DNA of 64,000 bases, taken from Candidatus Geothrix odensensis. Lineage in GTDB: Bacteria > Acidobacteriota > Holophagae > Holophagales > Holophagaceae. The notes below the pieces were generated by a model that worked only from the letters and a program-made list of their open reading frames with translations, made no database searches and was not told where the DNA came from. The position numbers and the translations under genes were made by a program. This document shows, in pieces, positions 37,786 through 47,011 of the stretch (position 1 is the first letter of the stretch; each line of letters begins with the position of its first letter). The stretch spans positions 62,001 to 126,000 of the forward strand of contig JADKCH010000033.1 of the NCBI GenBank assembly GCA_016714685.1. Direction: 5' to 3'.

Positions 37786-39495
37786 ATGACCGTCACCCCG
37801 CTCCCACCATCGATCCTCGTCGACCTCGCCCTGGTCCTGGGTGTGGCCGCCGTCACCACGGTGGCGTGCCAGCGGCTCCGCCTGCCCGTGGTGGTGGGTT
37901 ACCTGCTGGCGGGCCTCATCATCGGCCCCCACGTCCCGGTGCCGCTGGTGGCGGACCAGGGCAACGTCCACACGCTGTCCGAGCTGGGGGTCATCCTCCT
38001 GATGTTCTCCATCGGCCTCGAGTTCAGCCTGCGGAAGCTCCTGCGGGCGGGCCCCTCCGCGGCCCTGGTGGCCATCATCCAGGCGAGCTTCATGACCTGG
38101 GCCGGCTACCTGGTGGGCCGCCTCCTCGGCTGGGGCGCCATCGAGAGCATCTTCGCCGGCAGCGCCATCGCCATCAGCTCCACCATGATCATCGCGCGGG
38201 TCTTCGCGAACCTCGGCGTCAAGGGCCCCTTGGCGGAGCTGGTGCTCTCCGCGCTCATCGTGGAGGATCTGCTCGCCATCGTCATGCTCACCCTCCTCAC
38301 GGCGGTGGGCTCGGGCTCCGGGCTGAGTTTCCCGGCCCTGCTCCTGACCCTCGCGCGGCTCGCGGGCTTCCTGGTCGTGGTACTGGCCCTAGGGCGCTGG
38401 TTCCTGCCCCGCTTCGTGCGGTGGGTGGCCGACCAGGGCAACGACGAGACCCTGCTGGTCACCGCCGTGGGGCTCTGCTTCACGTTCTCGCTGCTGGCGG
38501 CCAAGGCGGGCTACTCCGTGGCCCTGGGGGCCTTCCTGGCGGGGATGATGGTCGCGGAGTCCGGCCGGGAACGGAAAGTGGAGCATCTTCTCCAGCCGGT
38601 GCGGGACATGTTCGTGGCCGTCTTCTTCGTGTCCATCGGCATGTTGATCGACCCCGCCCAGCTGGCCCCGAACTGGAGGGCGCTGCTGGCCTTCGGCGCC
38701 CTGGTGCTGGTGGGCAAGTTCGCTTCGGCCGCGCTGGGCGCCCTGCTGGGCGGCAACAGCCTCCGCCTCTCGCTGCGCACCGGGGCCAGCCTGGCGCAGA
38801 TCGGGGAGTTCAGCTTCATCATCGCGGCCCTGGGCCAGCAGCTCGGGGCGGTGGGCCCCGCCCTCTTCCCGGTCCTGGTGGCCACCTGCGCCTGGACCAC
38901 CCTCACGACCCCCCTGCTCATCCGCAACTCGGAGAGCCTGGCGGACCGCATCGAACAGCGGCTGCCCAGGGCCCTGCGCCACTTCCTGACCCACCATCGG
39001 GTGGCCATGGGGCATCTGCGGGCCATGCCTCTGCGGAAGGGGGACTGGAGCCACCTCCGGCGCCCCTTCTCCCTGCTCCTGCTGGATGGCCTGGCCATCA
39101 CCCTCCTGGCTGGAGTGGGGGCCCTCATCCAGCGCACCGCCATCCCCGCCCTGGAGGCCCGGGGTCTGCCCCACCGCCTCGCAGCGCTCCTGGTCTGGGC
39201 CGGCATCCTCGGTCTCATCCTGCGGCTGTCGGCGGGCCTCCTGGGCCAGGTGCGCCGCATCGCCCGCAGCCTCGCGGCCCGGGCCCTCCAGGCCTCGGGC
39301 GACACCACCGAAGGCGTGGAAGAGGCCACCCGGCTCTGCCTGGAGGCGGCCCTGGGCGCCATGGTGGCCCTCCCCATGGCCGCCCTCCTGCAACCCCTCC
39401 TGCCCCCGGGGCTCATCCCGGCCCTGGCCCTGGCCGCCCTGGCCGTGGGCGGAATCCTGCTCTGGCGGCGGCTCCGGGCGCTGCGCCTGGCCTGA
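37786..39495 (+). CDS. CPA2-type cation/proton antiporter (KefB-like)
   Basis: 569 residues from ATG 37786. The N-terminal part is a Na+/H+ exchanger domain: GYLLAGLIIGPHVP, VILLMFSIGLEFSLRKLL, ALIVEDLLAIVML and YSVALGAFLAGMMVAES. The C-terminus adds at least three or four extra TM helices with a basic loop (LRRPFSLLLLDGLAITLL onward) instead of the TrkA-N domain found in KefB/KefC. It probably exchanges K+ or Na+ for protons. Divergent from the peptide transporter; no KefF/KefG partner is adjacent. Confidence 0.85.
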   Translation: MTVTPLPPSILVDLALVLGVAAVTTVACQRLRLPVVVGYLLAGLIIGPHVPVPLVADQGNVHTLSELGVILLMFSIGLEFSLRKLLRAGPSAALVAIIQASFMTWAGYLVGRLLGWGAIESIFAGSAIAISSTMIIARVFANLGVKGPLAELVLSALIVEDLLAIVMLTLLTAVGSGSGLSFPALLLTLARLAGFLVVVLALGRWFLPRFVRWVADQGNDETLLVTAVGLCFTFSLLAAKAGYSVALGAFLAGMMVAESGRERKVEHLLQPVRDMFVAVFFVSIGMLIDPAQLAPNWRALLAFGALVLVGKFASAALGALLGGNSLRLSLRTGASLAQIGEFSFIIAALGQQLGAVGPALFPVLVATCAWTTLTTPLLIRNSESLADRIEQRLPRALRHFLTHHRVAMGHLRAMPLRKGDWSHLRRPFSLLLLDGLAITLLAGVGALIQRTAIPALEARGLPHRLAALLVWAGILGLILRLSAGLLGQVRRIARSLAARALQASGDTTEGVEEATRLCLEAALGAMVALPMAALLQPLLPPGLIPALALAALAVGGILLWRRLRALRLA

Positions 39496-39571
39496 CCGGC
39501 CACGGCCCGAAAAGGCCCGCGGCTTGCTGGCCCCGGCGATCGCGGGTGGAATGGAACCAGCAAGGAGCCCC

Positions 39572-40462
39572 ATGAAGGCCATTTCTCTCCGCGTGGACGT
39601 CGATACCCTGGAAGGCTCGCTCACGGGCATTCCGACCCTTCTGCGCCTGCTGGACAAGCACCGGATGCGCGCCAGCTTCTACTTCAGCTTCGGGCCGGAC
39701 AACAGCGGCAAGGCCATCCGCCGCATCTTCCGCAAGGGCTTCCTGGCCAAGATGCGCCGCACCAACGCGACGAAGCTCTACGGCTTCAAGACCATGATGT
39801 ACGGCGTGCTGCTCCCTGCCCCCATCATTTGGAAGCGCGCCGCCGCCGAGATGCAGGCGGCCAAGGCGGCAGGCCACGAGGTGGGCATCCACGCCTGGGA
39901 CCACGTGCAGTATCACGACCTGCTGGACCGCAAGTCGCGCCGGTGGCTCGCAGACTGGTACGCCCAGGCCCATGACGCCTTCGGCACTGTCTTCGGCGAG
40001 AAGCCCCTGGGCGCCGTGAGCCCCGCCTGGCGCTGCAATGACACCACGCTGGAGCTGCAGGAGGCCTACGGCCTGGCCTACGCCGGGGACTGCCGGGGCT
40101 TCGCGCCCTTCTATCCCATCGTGAAGGGGCAGGTCCAGAAGACGCTCCAGATCCCCACCACCCTGCCCACGCTGGACGAGTTGCTGGGGCTCGACGGCCG
40201 CACGCCGGACCAGGTGAACCGCGAGGTCTGGGACCTGGTGCGGGAGGACGCCCTGAACGTCTACGCCCTGCACACCGAGGTCGAGGGCGGCGCCCTCTTC
40301 GAGACCTTCGACGCCTTCCTGGGTGGCCTCAACGAGCGCGGCGTGCAGGCCCGCACCCACGCCGACTGGCTGCCGGAGCTGCTGGCGGCGAACCCGCCCG
40401 CCAAGGAAATCACCCGCCGCGAGATCCCCGGCCGGGCGGGCTGGGTGAGCTGGGAAGGATAG
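39572..40462 (+). CDS. ArnD-like polysaccharide deacetylase
   Basis: 296 residues from ATG 39572 with CAAGGAGCCC just upstream. Close in pattern to 4-deoxy-4-formamido-L-arabinose-phosphoundecaprenol deformylase: RVDVDTLEGSLTGIPTLL, ASFYFSFGPDNSGKAIRR, KTMMYGVLLPAP, EVGIHAWDHVQYHD, PAWRCND and ALHTEVEG. ArnD acts in aminoarabinose modification of lipid A, which protects against cationic peptides. The rest of the arn operon is absent here, so this may deacylate another lipid-linked sugar. Confidence 0.8.
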   Translation: MKAISLRVDVDTLEGSLTGIPTLLRLLDKHRMRASFYFSFGPDNSGKAIRRIFRKGFLAKMRRTNATKLYGFKTMMYGVLLPAPIIWKRAAAEMQAAKAAGHEVGIHAWDHVQYHDLLDRKSRRWLADWYAQAHDAFGTVFGEKPLGAVSPAWRCNDTTLELQEAYGLAYAGDCRGFAPFYPIVKGQVQKTLQIPTTLPTLDELLGLDGRTPDQVNREVWDLVREDALNVYALHTEVEGGALFETFDAFLGGLNERGVQARTHADWLPELLAANPPAKEITRREIPGRAGWVSWEG

Positions 40463-40568
40463 GATGAACCCCCGCCTCCCGGCGAGGACTTGCAGCCTCC
40501 AGGTTTCGATCAGCCCTGGCCCGGGGAGCCCCCGGGCTCACCACCCCTAAACCCACCTAGGACACCCT

Positions 40569-41339
<771 letters not shown>

Positions 41340-41404
41340 TCGAACCGGCCTTCCCGCGGGGTCTGGGGGTGGGCGCCCCCGCGCGGATCGTTCGGAGCCA
41401 GAAA

Positions 41405-41433
41405 GAGAAAGCCCGGCTTTGCCGGGCTTTCTC
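41405..41433. terminator. Terminator hairpin between terC and secDF
   Basis: A 13-bp stem with a TTT loop. The U-tract is short: AAAGAGAAAG precedes it on the plus strand, giving TTTCTCTTT when read on the minus strand. This suits secDF termination better than terC, but both are possible. Confidence 0.8.
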
Positions 41434-41513
41434 GCGGGGGCTTGGGGGTATGCGCGAAGGCTCGACCTTAGATCCCCGCAACGCATGCGTTGCGGGGGGA
41501 ACCCCAAACAATA
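41405..41513. repeat. Terminator-palindrome module, copy 1
   Basis: Begins with a 13-bp perfect stem (GAGAAAGCCCGGC, loop TTT, 41405-41433), then CGCGGGGGCTTGGGGGT, GCGCGAAGG, TTAGATC and a perfect 24-bp palindrome at 41474-41497 (half CCCCGCAACGCA) followed by GGGGAACCCC up to the secDF stop. The same order recurs at 51466-51586. It lies between the convergent terC and secDF genes and probably terminates both. Compared with copy 2, three palindrome positions differ on both arms in a pairing-preserving way. Confidence 0.8.
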
Positions 41514-44360
41514 TCAGGCGTGCTGCTTGAGCTTGTCCTTCCCGCCGAACCACTGGTCCCAGTACACCACCACGGGCGCGGCGATGTAGATGGACGAGTA
41601 GGTGCCGGTGATGACGCCGATGACCAGCGGGAAGGCCAGGTCCTTGAGGGCCGGGCCGCCGAAGAGCCAGAGGCAGACGCTGACGAAGAGCACGGACAGC
41701 GAGGTGAGGATGGTCCGGCCCAGGGTCTGGTTGATGGAGTCGTTCACCAGCTTCGTGATGCTCGTGCGCCGGTATTCCGGCCGGTGGCTGTTCTCGCGGA
41801 TGCGGTCGAAGACCACGATGGTGTCGGCCATGGAGTAGCCCATGAGCGTGAGGAAGCTGGCCACCACGGGCACGTTGAACTCGTAGCCGAAGGCCGCGAA
41901 GAGGCCCAGGGCCATGAGCATGTCGTGGATCAGGGCCACGATGCCGCCCACGGCGAAGCTCGCGGTGAAGCGGAAGATCACGTAGACCAGGATGGCCAGC
42001 ATGGCCAACCCGACCGCCGTGAGGGTCTTGCTGGTCCACTCCCCGGAGATGCTGGGAGAGAAGCTCTCATTCTTGCGGATGCCCACAGCGCCAAGGCGGT
42101 AGGTGGTCTGCACCGTATCCTTCACGGCCTGCGGAATGTCCTGCGGCAGCTCACTGAAGGCGTGGTACAGCCCGGAGGTCAGCCGGTCGCGGCCGGCAAT
42201 GATCCTCTCGGCCAGGGGCGCGTAAGTGGCGGCGAGGGTCGTCTCGTCGTTGGCCACGCGCAGCGGATTGGTCTTGGCCAGGGAATCCGCAAGGGTCTTG
42301 GAGCCTTCCAGATTGAGGGCGGGCAGCGGACTACCTGCAGCCTCGGGATCCAGCTGCTTGAAGATGCCGCGCAGGGCATTGGCCTGGATGGTGCTGTCCT
42401 TCTGGTCCCCGTCCTTCTTCGCCTTGACCTTGACGGCGAAGTCGCGGATGGAGGGGTCAGAGTTTTCATAGGGCACCACCGTCGCTTCGAGGAACCCATT
42501 CTTGGCCAGGGCAGCCCGGATGGTCTCAGGCTCCATGGCGCCGCGGAAGCGGACGGTCATGTCGTTGCCGCCCACGAACTGCATGCCGAGGTGGATGCGC
42601 TTGTTCTGGGTGAGGTTCCAGGGCTGCACGAACAGGAAGCAGAGCACGATGATGCCCCAGCTGATGGCCAGGGCCACACCCTTGTACTTCATGAAGTCGT
42701 AGGAAGCGCCTTTGAAGAAGGTGTGCTTGCCCACGGACAGGGTCTTGGTGCCCGGGTGCTGCTCCAGGATCCAGTCATAGATGAAGCGGCTGATGTAGAT
42801 GCTGGTGAACAGCGAGGCCACCACGCCCACCGTGAGGGTCACGGCGAAACCCTTCACGGGGCCCGTGCCGAAGATGAAGAGCAGCAGGGCCGCGAAGAGC
42901 TGGGTCACGTGGCTGTCCACGATGGTCCAGAACACGCGATTGAACCCGGCATCGATGGCGCCCGGCACGCTCTTACCCAGGGCCAGCTCCTCCTTGATGC
43001 GCTCGAAGATGAGGATGTTGGCGTCCACCGCGATGCCCAGGGTCAGCACGAAGCCGGCGATCCCAGGCAGGGTCAGGGTGGCTCGGAAGGAACCCAACAG
43101 GCCCATCATGACGATGACATTCACCGTGAGGGCGATGATGGCGTTCATGCCGGACCAGCGGTAGAAGAACACCATGAAAACGATGATGGCCATGAAGCCG
43201 AACAGCGCAGAGGTGACGCCTGCGCGGATGGAGTCCTTGCCGAGGCCAGGCCCCACCACGCCTTCTTCCAGGAACTTCATGGGCGCGCGAAGGGCGCCGC
43301 TGCGGAGCTGGCTGGCGAGGTCGTCGGCCTCCTGGGCAGAGAAGCTGCCGCTGATGCGGACGGCGCCGCCGATGATCTTCTCCTTCGCGCTCAGTTCAGT
43401 GACGATCTTGCGATCCAGCACGATGGCGATGAGGCGGTTCTCCTCGGAGGCCGTGCCGGTCAGGCGGGCGAAGTCGTCATCCCCTTTCTTGTTGAGGGTG
43501 AAGTTGACCTCGTTGGCCTCGGTCTGGGAATTGGAGGCCCGGTGCGAGTCGATGATGTCGGCGCCATCCACGGCCACGCGGCTTTCCAGCAGGACCCAAC
43601 GGCTGATCTTTTCCTCGCCGGGCTTGGCCTTGACCGCGGGCTGGCCGGCCCGCCGGGCCTGCCGCTCGCTCTCGATCTCCGGCAGCAGCTCGAATTCCTC
43701 GGGAATGGCACCCTTGAAGAAGGCGAGGGCCTCCTCCTTGCTGGTGAAGTAGATCTGGGGGGCCTTGGCCAGCAGGCGCTGCTCCAGGCGGCCGGGGGTG
43801 GCCAGGAGCTTCTTGATGCGCTCGCGGTCGCCCTCCTCGATGCCGGGGATCTCCACCACGATGCGGTTGCCTTCGGCGCCGCTGGCGGTGATCTCGGGCT
43901 CGAGCACGTTGGCGGGATCGATGTCGCGGATGCGCTTCTCGATGACCTCCAGGGCCCGCTTGTTGGCGTCGTCCTTCAACTGCTTCTGGTAGGTGTCCTT
44001 CTGCGTGAGGCGGAAGGCATCCCCTTCAGTGGCCACGGTGTAGCCGGAGAAGTAGTCCTTGGCGACCTTCTCCACGGTGGCCTTCTGATCAGCGCCCACG
44101 CCCTCCACCCGCAGGGCCGGACCATCCACGCGCACCATGGCGCCGGGCAGGCCCTTCTCCCGCAACCGGGAGACCATGCGGTCCTTGCTGTCGCGCAGAT
44201 CCGCGGCCAGGGCCTCCTGGCCCTGGACCTCCAGCTCGAAGTGGACGCCGCCGCGAAGATCGAGGCCGAGCTTCACCTTGGAGAGGGGCATGAAGAAGTA
44301 TCCGCAGCCGAACAGCACGGCCAGGACGATGACGAGGCGCCAGAGGCTCCGTTTGGTCAC
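41514..44360 (-). CDS. secDF: Fused SecD-SecF protein-export membrane protein
   Basis: 948 residues from GTG 44360, which has AAGGAG at good spacing; ATG 44405 is an alternative. SecD and SecF are in one chain, about 12 TM helices. SecD part: LGLDLRGGVHFELEV near the N-terminus, RDIDPANVLEPEI and RIVVEIPGI in the first periplasmic domain, and GIAVDANILIFERIKEEL. SecF part from about residue 600: VQFVGGNDMTVRF-like segment, GYSMADTIVVFDRIREN and the ending QWFGGKDKLKQHA. The pump uses the proton gradient to help the SecYEG translocon release proteins into the periplasm. Downstream of yajC by 73 bp. Confidence 0.95.
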   Translation of the reverse strand: MTKRSLWRLVIVLAVLFGCGYFFMPLSKVKLGLDLRGGVHFELEVQGQEALAADLRDSKDRMVSRLREKGLPGAMVRVDGPALRVEGVGADQKATVEKVAKDYFSGYTVATEGDAFRLTQKDTYQKQLKDDANKRALEVIEKRIRDIDPANVLEPEITASGAEGNRIVVEIPGIEEGDRERIKKLLATPGRLEQRLLAKAPQIYFTSKEEALAFFKGAIPEEFELLPEIESERQARRAGQPAVKAKPGEEKISRWVLLESRVAVDGADIIDSHRASNSQTEANEVNFTLNKKGDDDFARLTGTASEENRLIAIVLDRKIVTELSAKEKIIGGAVRISGSFSAQEADDLASQLRSGALRAPMKFLEEGVVGPGLGKDSIRAGVTSALFGFMAIIVFMVFFYRWSGMNAIIALTVNVIVMMGLLGSFRATLTLPGIAGFVLTLGIAVDANILIFERIKEELALGKSVPGAIDAGFNRVFWTIVDSHVTQLFAALLLFIFGTGPVKGFAVTLTVGVVASLFTSIYISRFIYDWILEQHPGTKTLSVGKHTFFKGASYDFMKYKGVALAISWGIIVLCFLFVQPWNLTQNKRIHLGMQFVGGNDMTVRFRGAMEPETIRAALAKNGFLEATVVPYENSDPSIRDFAVKVKAKKDGDQKDSTIQANALRGIFKQLDPEAAGSPLPALNLEGSKTLADSLAKTNPLRVANDETTLAATYAPLAERIIAGRDRLTSGLYHAFSELPQDIPQAVKDTVQTTYRLGAVGIRKNESFSPSISGEWTSKTLTAVGLAMLAILVYVIFRFTASFAVGGIVALIHDMLMALGLFAAFGYEFNVPVVASFLTLMGYSMADTIVVFDRIRENSHRPEYRRTSITKLVNDSINQTLGRTILTSLSVLFVSVCLWLFGGPALKDLAFPLVIGVITGTYSSIYIAAPVVVYWDQWFGGKDKLKQHA

Positions 44361-44433
44361 GGGGCGCTCCTTACAGAAAGCGGGTCGGACCAATTGATCG
44401 AGCATTGGCACCGACCCGGGAGGTCAGGGGAGA

Positions 44434-44748
44434 TCAGTTCTGCTTGGGTTCCGCTTCGGAGGCCAGCGCGGCGACGGCGGTGCGGCGGGCCTTCACCACG
44501 GTATTGCCGAGCTTGACGTAGAGATCCTTATCCTCGACGCGGTCGATGGTGGCGTAGAGGCCGGAGCTGAGCACCACCTCGTCGCCAGCCTTCAGCTTGG
44601 CCAGGCGGGCTTCCATCTCCTTGCGGGCCTTGCTCTGGGGCCGGATGAGCAGGAAGTAGAACATCAGGGCCATGCCGCCGATGAACACGAACTGGGTCCA
44701 GCCGGGGGCACCGCCGGCAGCGGCTTGTTGCAACAGGGCGAAGGTCAT
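44434..44748 (-). CDS. yajC: Preprotein translocase subunit YajC
   Basis: 104 residues with one TM helix (FVFIGGMALMFYFLLIRPQ) and the family RPQSKARKEMEARLAKLKAGDEVVLSSGLYATI. Partner of SecDF. The ATG directly abuts the tgt stop at 44749, giving the conserved tgt-yajC-secD order. Confidence 0.95.
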   Translation of the reverse strand: MTFALLQQAAAGGAPGWTQFVFIGGMALMFYFLLIRPQSKARKEMEARLAKLKAGDEVVLSSGLYATIDRVEDKDLYVKLGNTVVKARRTAVAALASEAEPKQN

Positions 44749-45897
44749 TCAGGGCTCCTCGGTCATCCATCCGGCGCGCGTGGAGTGGGCGAAGGCCGGA
44801 AACCGGTTCTCCAGCAGGGCCTGCCGCGCGGCGCGGGTGAGTCCCACAGTGTAGCTCAGGTTGTGGATCGTGTTCAGCGTGAAGCCCAGCAGCTCTCCGC
44901 AGCGGAGGAGGTGGTGCAGATAGGCCCTTGAGAAGGACCGGCAGGTGTAGCAGGGACACCCGGGGTCGAGGGGCAGGTCCGCCTCCCGGTGCCGGGCGTT
45001 CTTGAGGTTCAGGCGGCCCCGGCTGGTCAGGATGCGGCCATGGCGGGCCTCCCGGCTGGGGAGGACGCAGTCGAAGAGGTCCACCCCGTGCTCGATGCCG
45101 AAGAGCAGGTCCTCCGGGGTGCCCACGCCCATGAGGTAGCGGGGCCGGTCCGCCGGCAGCTCCTTCACGAACTCGGCCAGCACCGCGTTCATCTCCGCCT
45201 TGGGCTCGCCGACGCTGAGGCCGCCCACGGCGAAGCCCTGGAAGGGCGACTTCGCATCCAGCTCGAGGGCCTCCTCCAGGTGCCGGCGGCGCAGGTCCAG
45301 GTGGGTGCCGCCCTGGTTGATGGCGAAGAGCCCCTGGTGCGGCTGTAGTGGCACCGCGCGGCTGCGGGCCAGCCAGCGGGTGGTGCGGGCCATGCTGACC
45401 TCGAGCTTCCCGCGCTCCAGCTGCCCGGGAGGGCACTCGTCGAGCGCCATGCAGATGTCGGAGCCCAGGTTCCGCTGGATCTCCATGCTGCGCTCCGGGG
45501 ACAGGAACTGCGGGCTGCCGTCCACATGGCTCTGGAAGGTGACGCCCTCCTCCGTCATCTTCCTGAGTTCGGCCAGGGAGAACACCTGGAACCCACCTGA
45601 ATCCGTGAGGATGGGCCCCTCCCATCCCATGAAGCGATGCAGTCCCCCCAGCCGGGCGACGAGTTCATCGCCAGGCCTCAGCCCGAGGTGGTAGGTGTTG
45701 CCGAGGATGACCTGCGGCCCGATCTCCTTGAGCTGGGCGGGGGTGATGCCCTTCACCGTTCCCTGGGTGCCCACGGGCATGAAGGCTGGCGTCAGGACCG
45801 CGCCGTGCCCAGTCTCGAAGCGGCCGGCCCGGGCCGGCGCCGCCTCGTTCCCGGATTCATTCCTGAAAGCAAATTCAGGACTTGTGATTTCAGACAT
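44749..45897 (-). CDS. tgt: tRNA-guanine transglycosylase
   Basis: Exchanges guanine 34 for the queuine precursor preQ1 in GUN anticodon tRNAs. 382 residues from ATG 45897 (MSEITSPEFAF), with AGGTGG about 5 bp upstream. Seen: the nucleophile Asp in LTDSGGFQVFSL, the binding segment MALDECPPGQ, and a second catalytic stretch VDLFDCVLPSREARHG. The zinc site is CPCYTC with a following His. First gene of the tgt-yajC-secDF operon. Confidence 0.95.
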   Translation of the reverse strand: MSEITSPEFAFRNESGNEAAPARAGRFETGHGAVLTPAFMPVGTQGTVKGITPAQLKEIGPQVILGNTYHLGLRPGDELVARLGGLHRFMGWEGPILTDSGGFQVFSLAELRKMTEEGVTFQSHVDGSPQFLSPERSMEIQRNLGSDICMALDECPPGQLERGKLEVSMARTTRWLARSRAVPLQPHQGLFAINQGGTHLDLRRRHLEEALELDAKSPFQGFAVGGLSVGEPKAEMNAVLAEFVKELPADRPRYLMGVGTPEDLLFGIEHGVDLFDCVLPSREARHGRILTSRGRLNLKNARHREADLPLDPGCPCYTCRSFSRAYLHHLLRCGELLGFTLNTIHNLSYTVGLTRAARQALLENRFPAFAHSTRAGWMTEEP

Positions 45898-46025
45898 GAC
45901 GACCACCTGACTTTCTTAACAAAAATTAACAATCCCACCCTTTTCCCGGCTTAATGGATGTTGCGGTGTACATGAAAAAACCGTGGAATGCCGTATCCAC
46001 GAGGGATTGCGTTCAGTATCAAGGC

Positions 46026-46054
46026 TTGACCAACCGCCGACCCTTTGCCATCTT
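46026..46054 (+). promoter_or_regulatory. Possible sigma70-type promoter for the tonB operon
   Basis: TTGACC (46026-46031) and CATCTT (46049-46054) with a 17-bp spacer lie 109 bp before the tonB ATG. The -35 box is good and the -10 box weak (3 of 6). The whole 45898-46162 spacer is unusually AT-rich for this genome, consistent with divergent promoters for tgt and tonB. Confidence 0.35.
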
Positions 46055-46162
46055 AGCCGCTGGGCTTGCCCCGGTTCTTTACCCTCGTTGTTGTGGCCGA
46101 TTCGGTGTTCCCGCCGTATCGGCTAGCTGTTTTTTCCCCCCTGGATCTTTCAAGGGAGCCGC

Positions 46163-46963
46163 ATGAGCAAAGATCCCCAGAAACCCATTCCCGCCAAGAC
46201 GGCCGCCCCCGTGGAGACCTTGGAGGATGCCGTCTACCGGTCCTCCCTCTCTGCCGGGAACGACGCCATCAAGCGGGGCAACCCCATGGTGACGATCCCC
46301 ACCACCGTACTCATGTACGGGCTCTTCGCCTTCGTGGGCTTCCAGCTGGCGAAGCAGACGGAAGCCGGCAAGAAGGTGATCAAGTCAGTGGGGCTTGACC
46401 TCACCGAGAAGGCGGAGGAGGAAGCTCCGCCTCCGCCTCCTCCTCCTCCCCCTCCTCCCCCTCCCCCCCCGCCACCCATGGCCGCGGTGACATCGAAGGC
46501 GGATCAGACCCCCATCGACCCCCGGCAGGAGGTCGTGCCTGAGCAGGCTCCGAAAGAGCTGCCCAAGCAGGATCACTCCCTGGGCGGCGTCCCCGGCGGC
46601 GTCCCCGGCGGCGTCCCTGGCGGCGTGATCGGCGGCGTGGTCGGCGGCGTGGTCGGCGGCGTGGTCGGCGGCCAGGGCAAGGTCGTGGACTTCGACTTCA
46701 GCCAGATCAAGATCAAATACCAGCCCCCGGCGCCCCCGTATCCGCCCCTCGCCAAGATCGCGAAGATCCAGGGCACGGTGGTCGTGGAGATCGTCGTCGG
46801 TCCCGACGGCATCCCCACCTCGGCTTCGGCCAAGGAGGGTCCTCCGCAGCTCCGTCCTTCCGCCGAGGCCTACGCCATGATGTGGAAGTTCGAGCCGGCC
46901 ATGCTGAACGGGCAGGCCCAGTACGCCCGCTTCAAGCTGACGATGCCCTACCGGCTCCGGTAG
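46163..46963 (+). CDS. TonB-like energy transducer
   Basis: 266 residues with AAGGGAGCCGC before ATG 46163. Cytoplasmic N-terminus of about 48 residues, one TM helix (IPTTVLMYGLFAFVGFQLA), an acidic patch, a run of 17 prolines (about 89-105), a Gly-Val-rich repeat segment (about 140-170) and a TonB C-terminal domain (AYPPLAK-like PPYPPLAKIAKIQGTVVVEIVVG and AYAMMWKFEPAML). It carries proton-motive energy from ExbB/ExbD to outer-membrane receptors. The long N-terminus before the helix is unusual for TonB. Followed by exbB after 48 bp. Confidence 0.88.
   Translation: MSKDPQKPIPAKTAAPVETLEDAVYRSSLSAGNDAIKRGNPMVTIPTTVLMYGLFAFVGFQLAKQTEAGKKVIKSVGLDLTEKAEEEAPPPPPPPPPPPPPPPPPMAAVTSKADQTPIDPRQEVVPEQAPKELPKQDHSLGGVPGGVPGGVPGGVIGGVVGGVVGGVVGGQGKVVDFDFSQIKIKYQPPAPPYPPLAKIAKIQGTVVVEIVVGPDGIPTSASAKEGPPQLRPSAEAYAMMWKFEPAMLNGQAQYARFKLTMPYRLR
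46583..46672 (+). repeat. 12-bp tandem repeats (GGCGGCGTC-type) in the TonB-like gene
   Basis: About seven copies of a 12-bp unit encode GGVP/GGVI/GGVV. The last copies drift from CCC to GTG at the variable codon. It should form a flexible linker across the periplasm and could change length by slippage. A short C-rich tract encoding the proline run lies upstream at about 46427-46480. Confidence 0.85.
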
Positions 46964-47011
46964 CCGCCCTCCTAACCCAGTCATCCACCTTTTCTCCCAT
47001 AAGGAAACCTC

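Noticed and set aside
40463..40568. A manganese riboswitch before terC
   Set aside because: Sought because TerC is often under such control, but the 106 bp lack the conserved motif.
46583..46672. Tandem repeat as a CRISPR array
   Set aside because: The unit is 12 bp without spacers and lies within the TonB-like reading frame.
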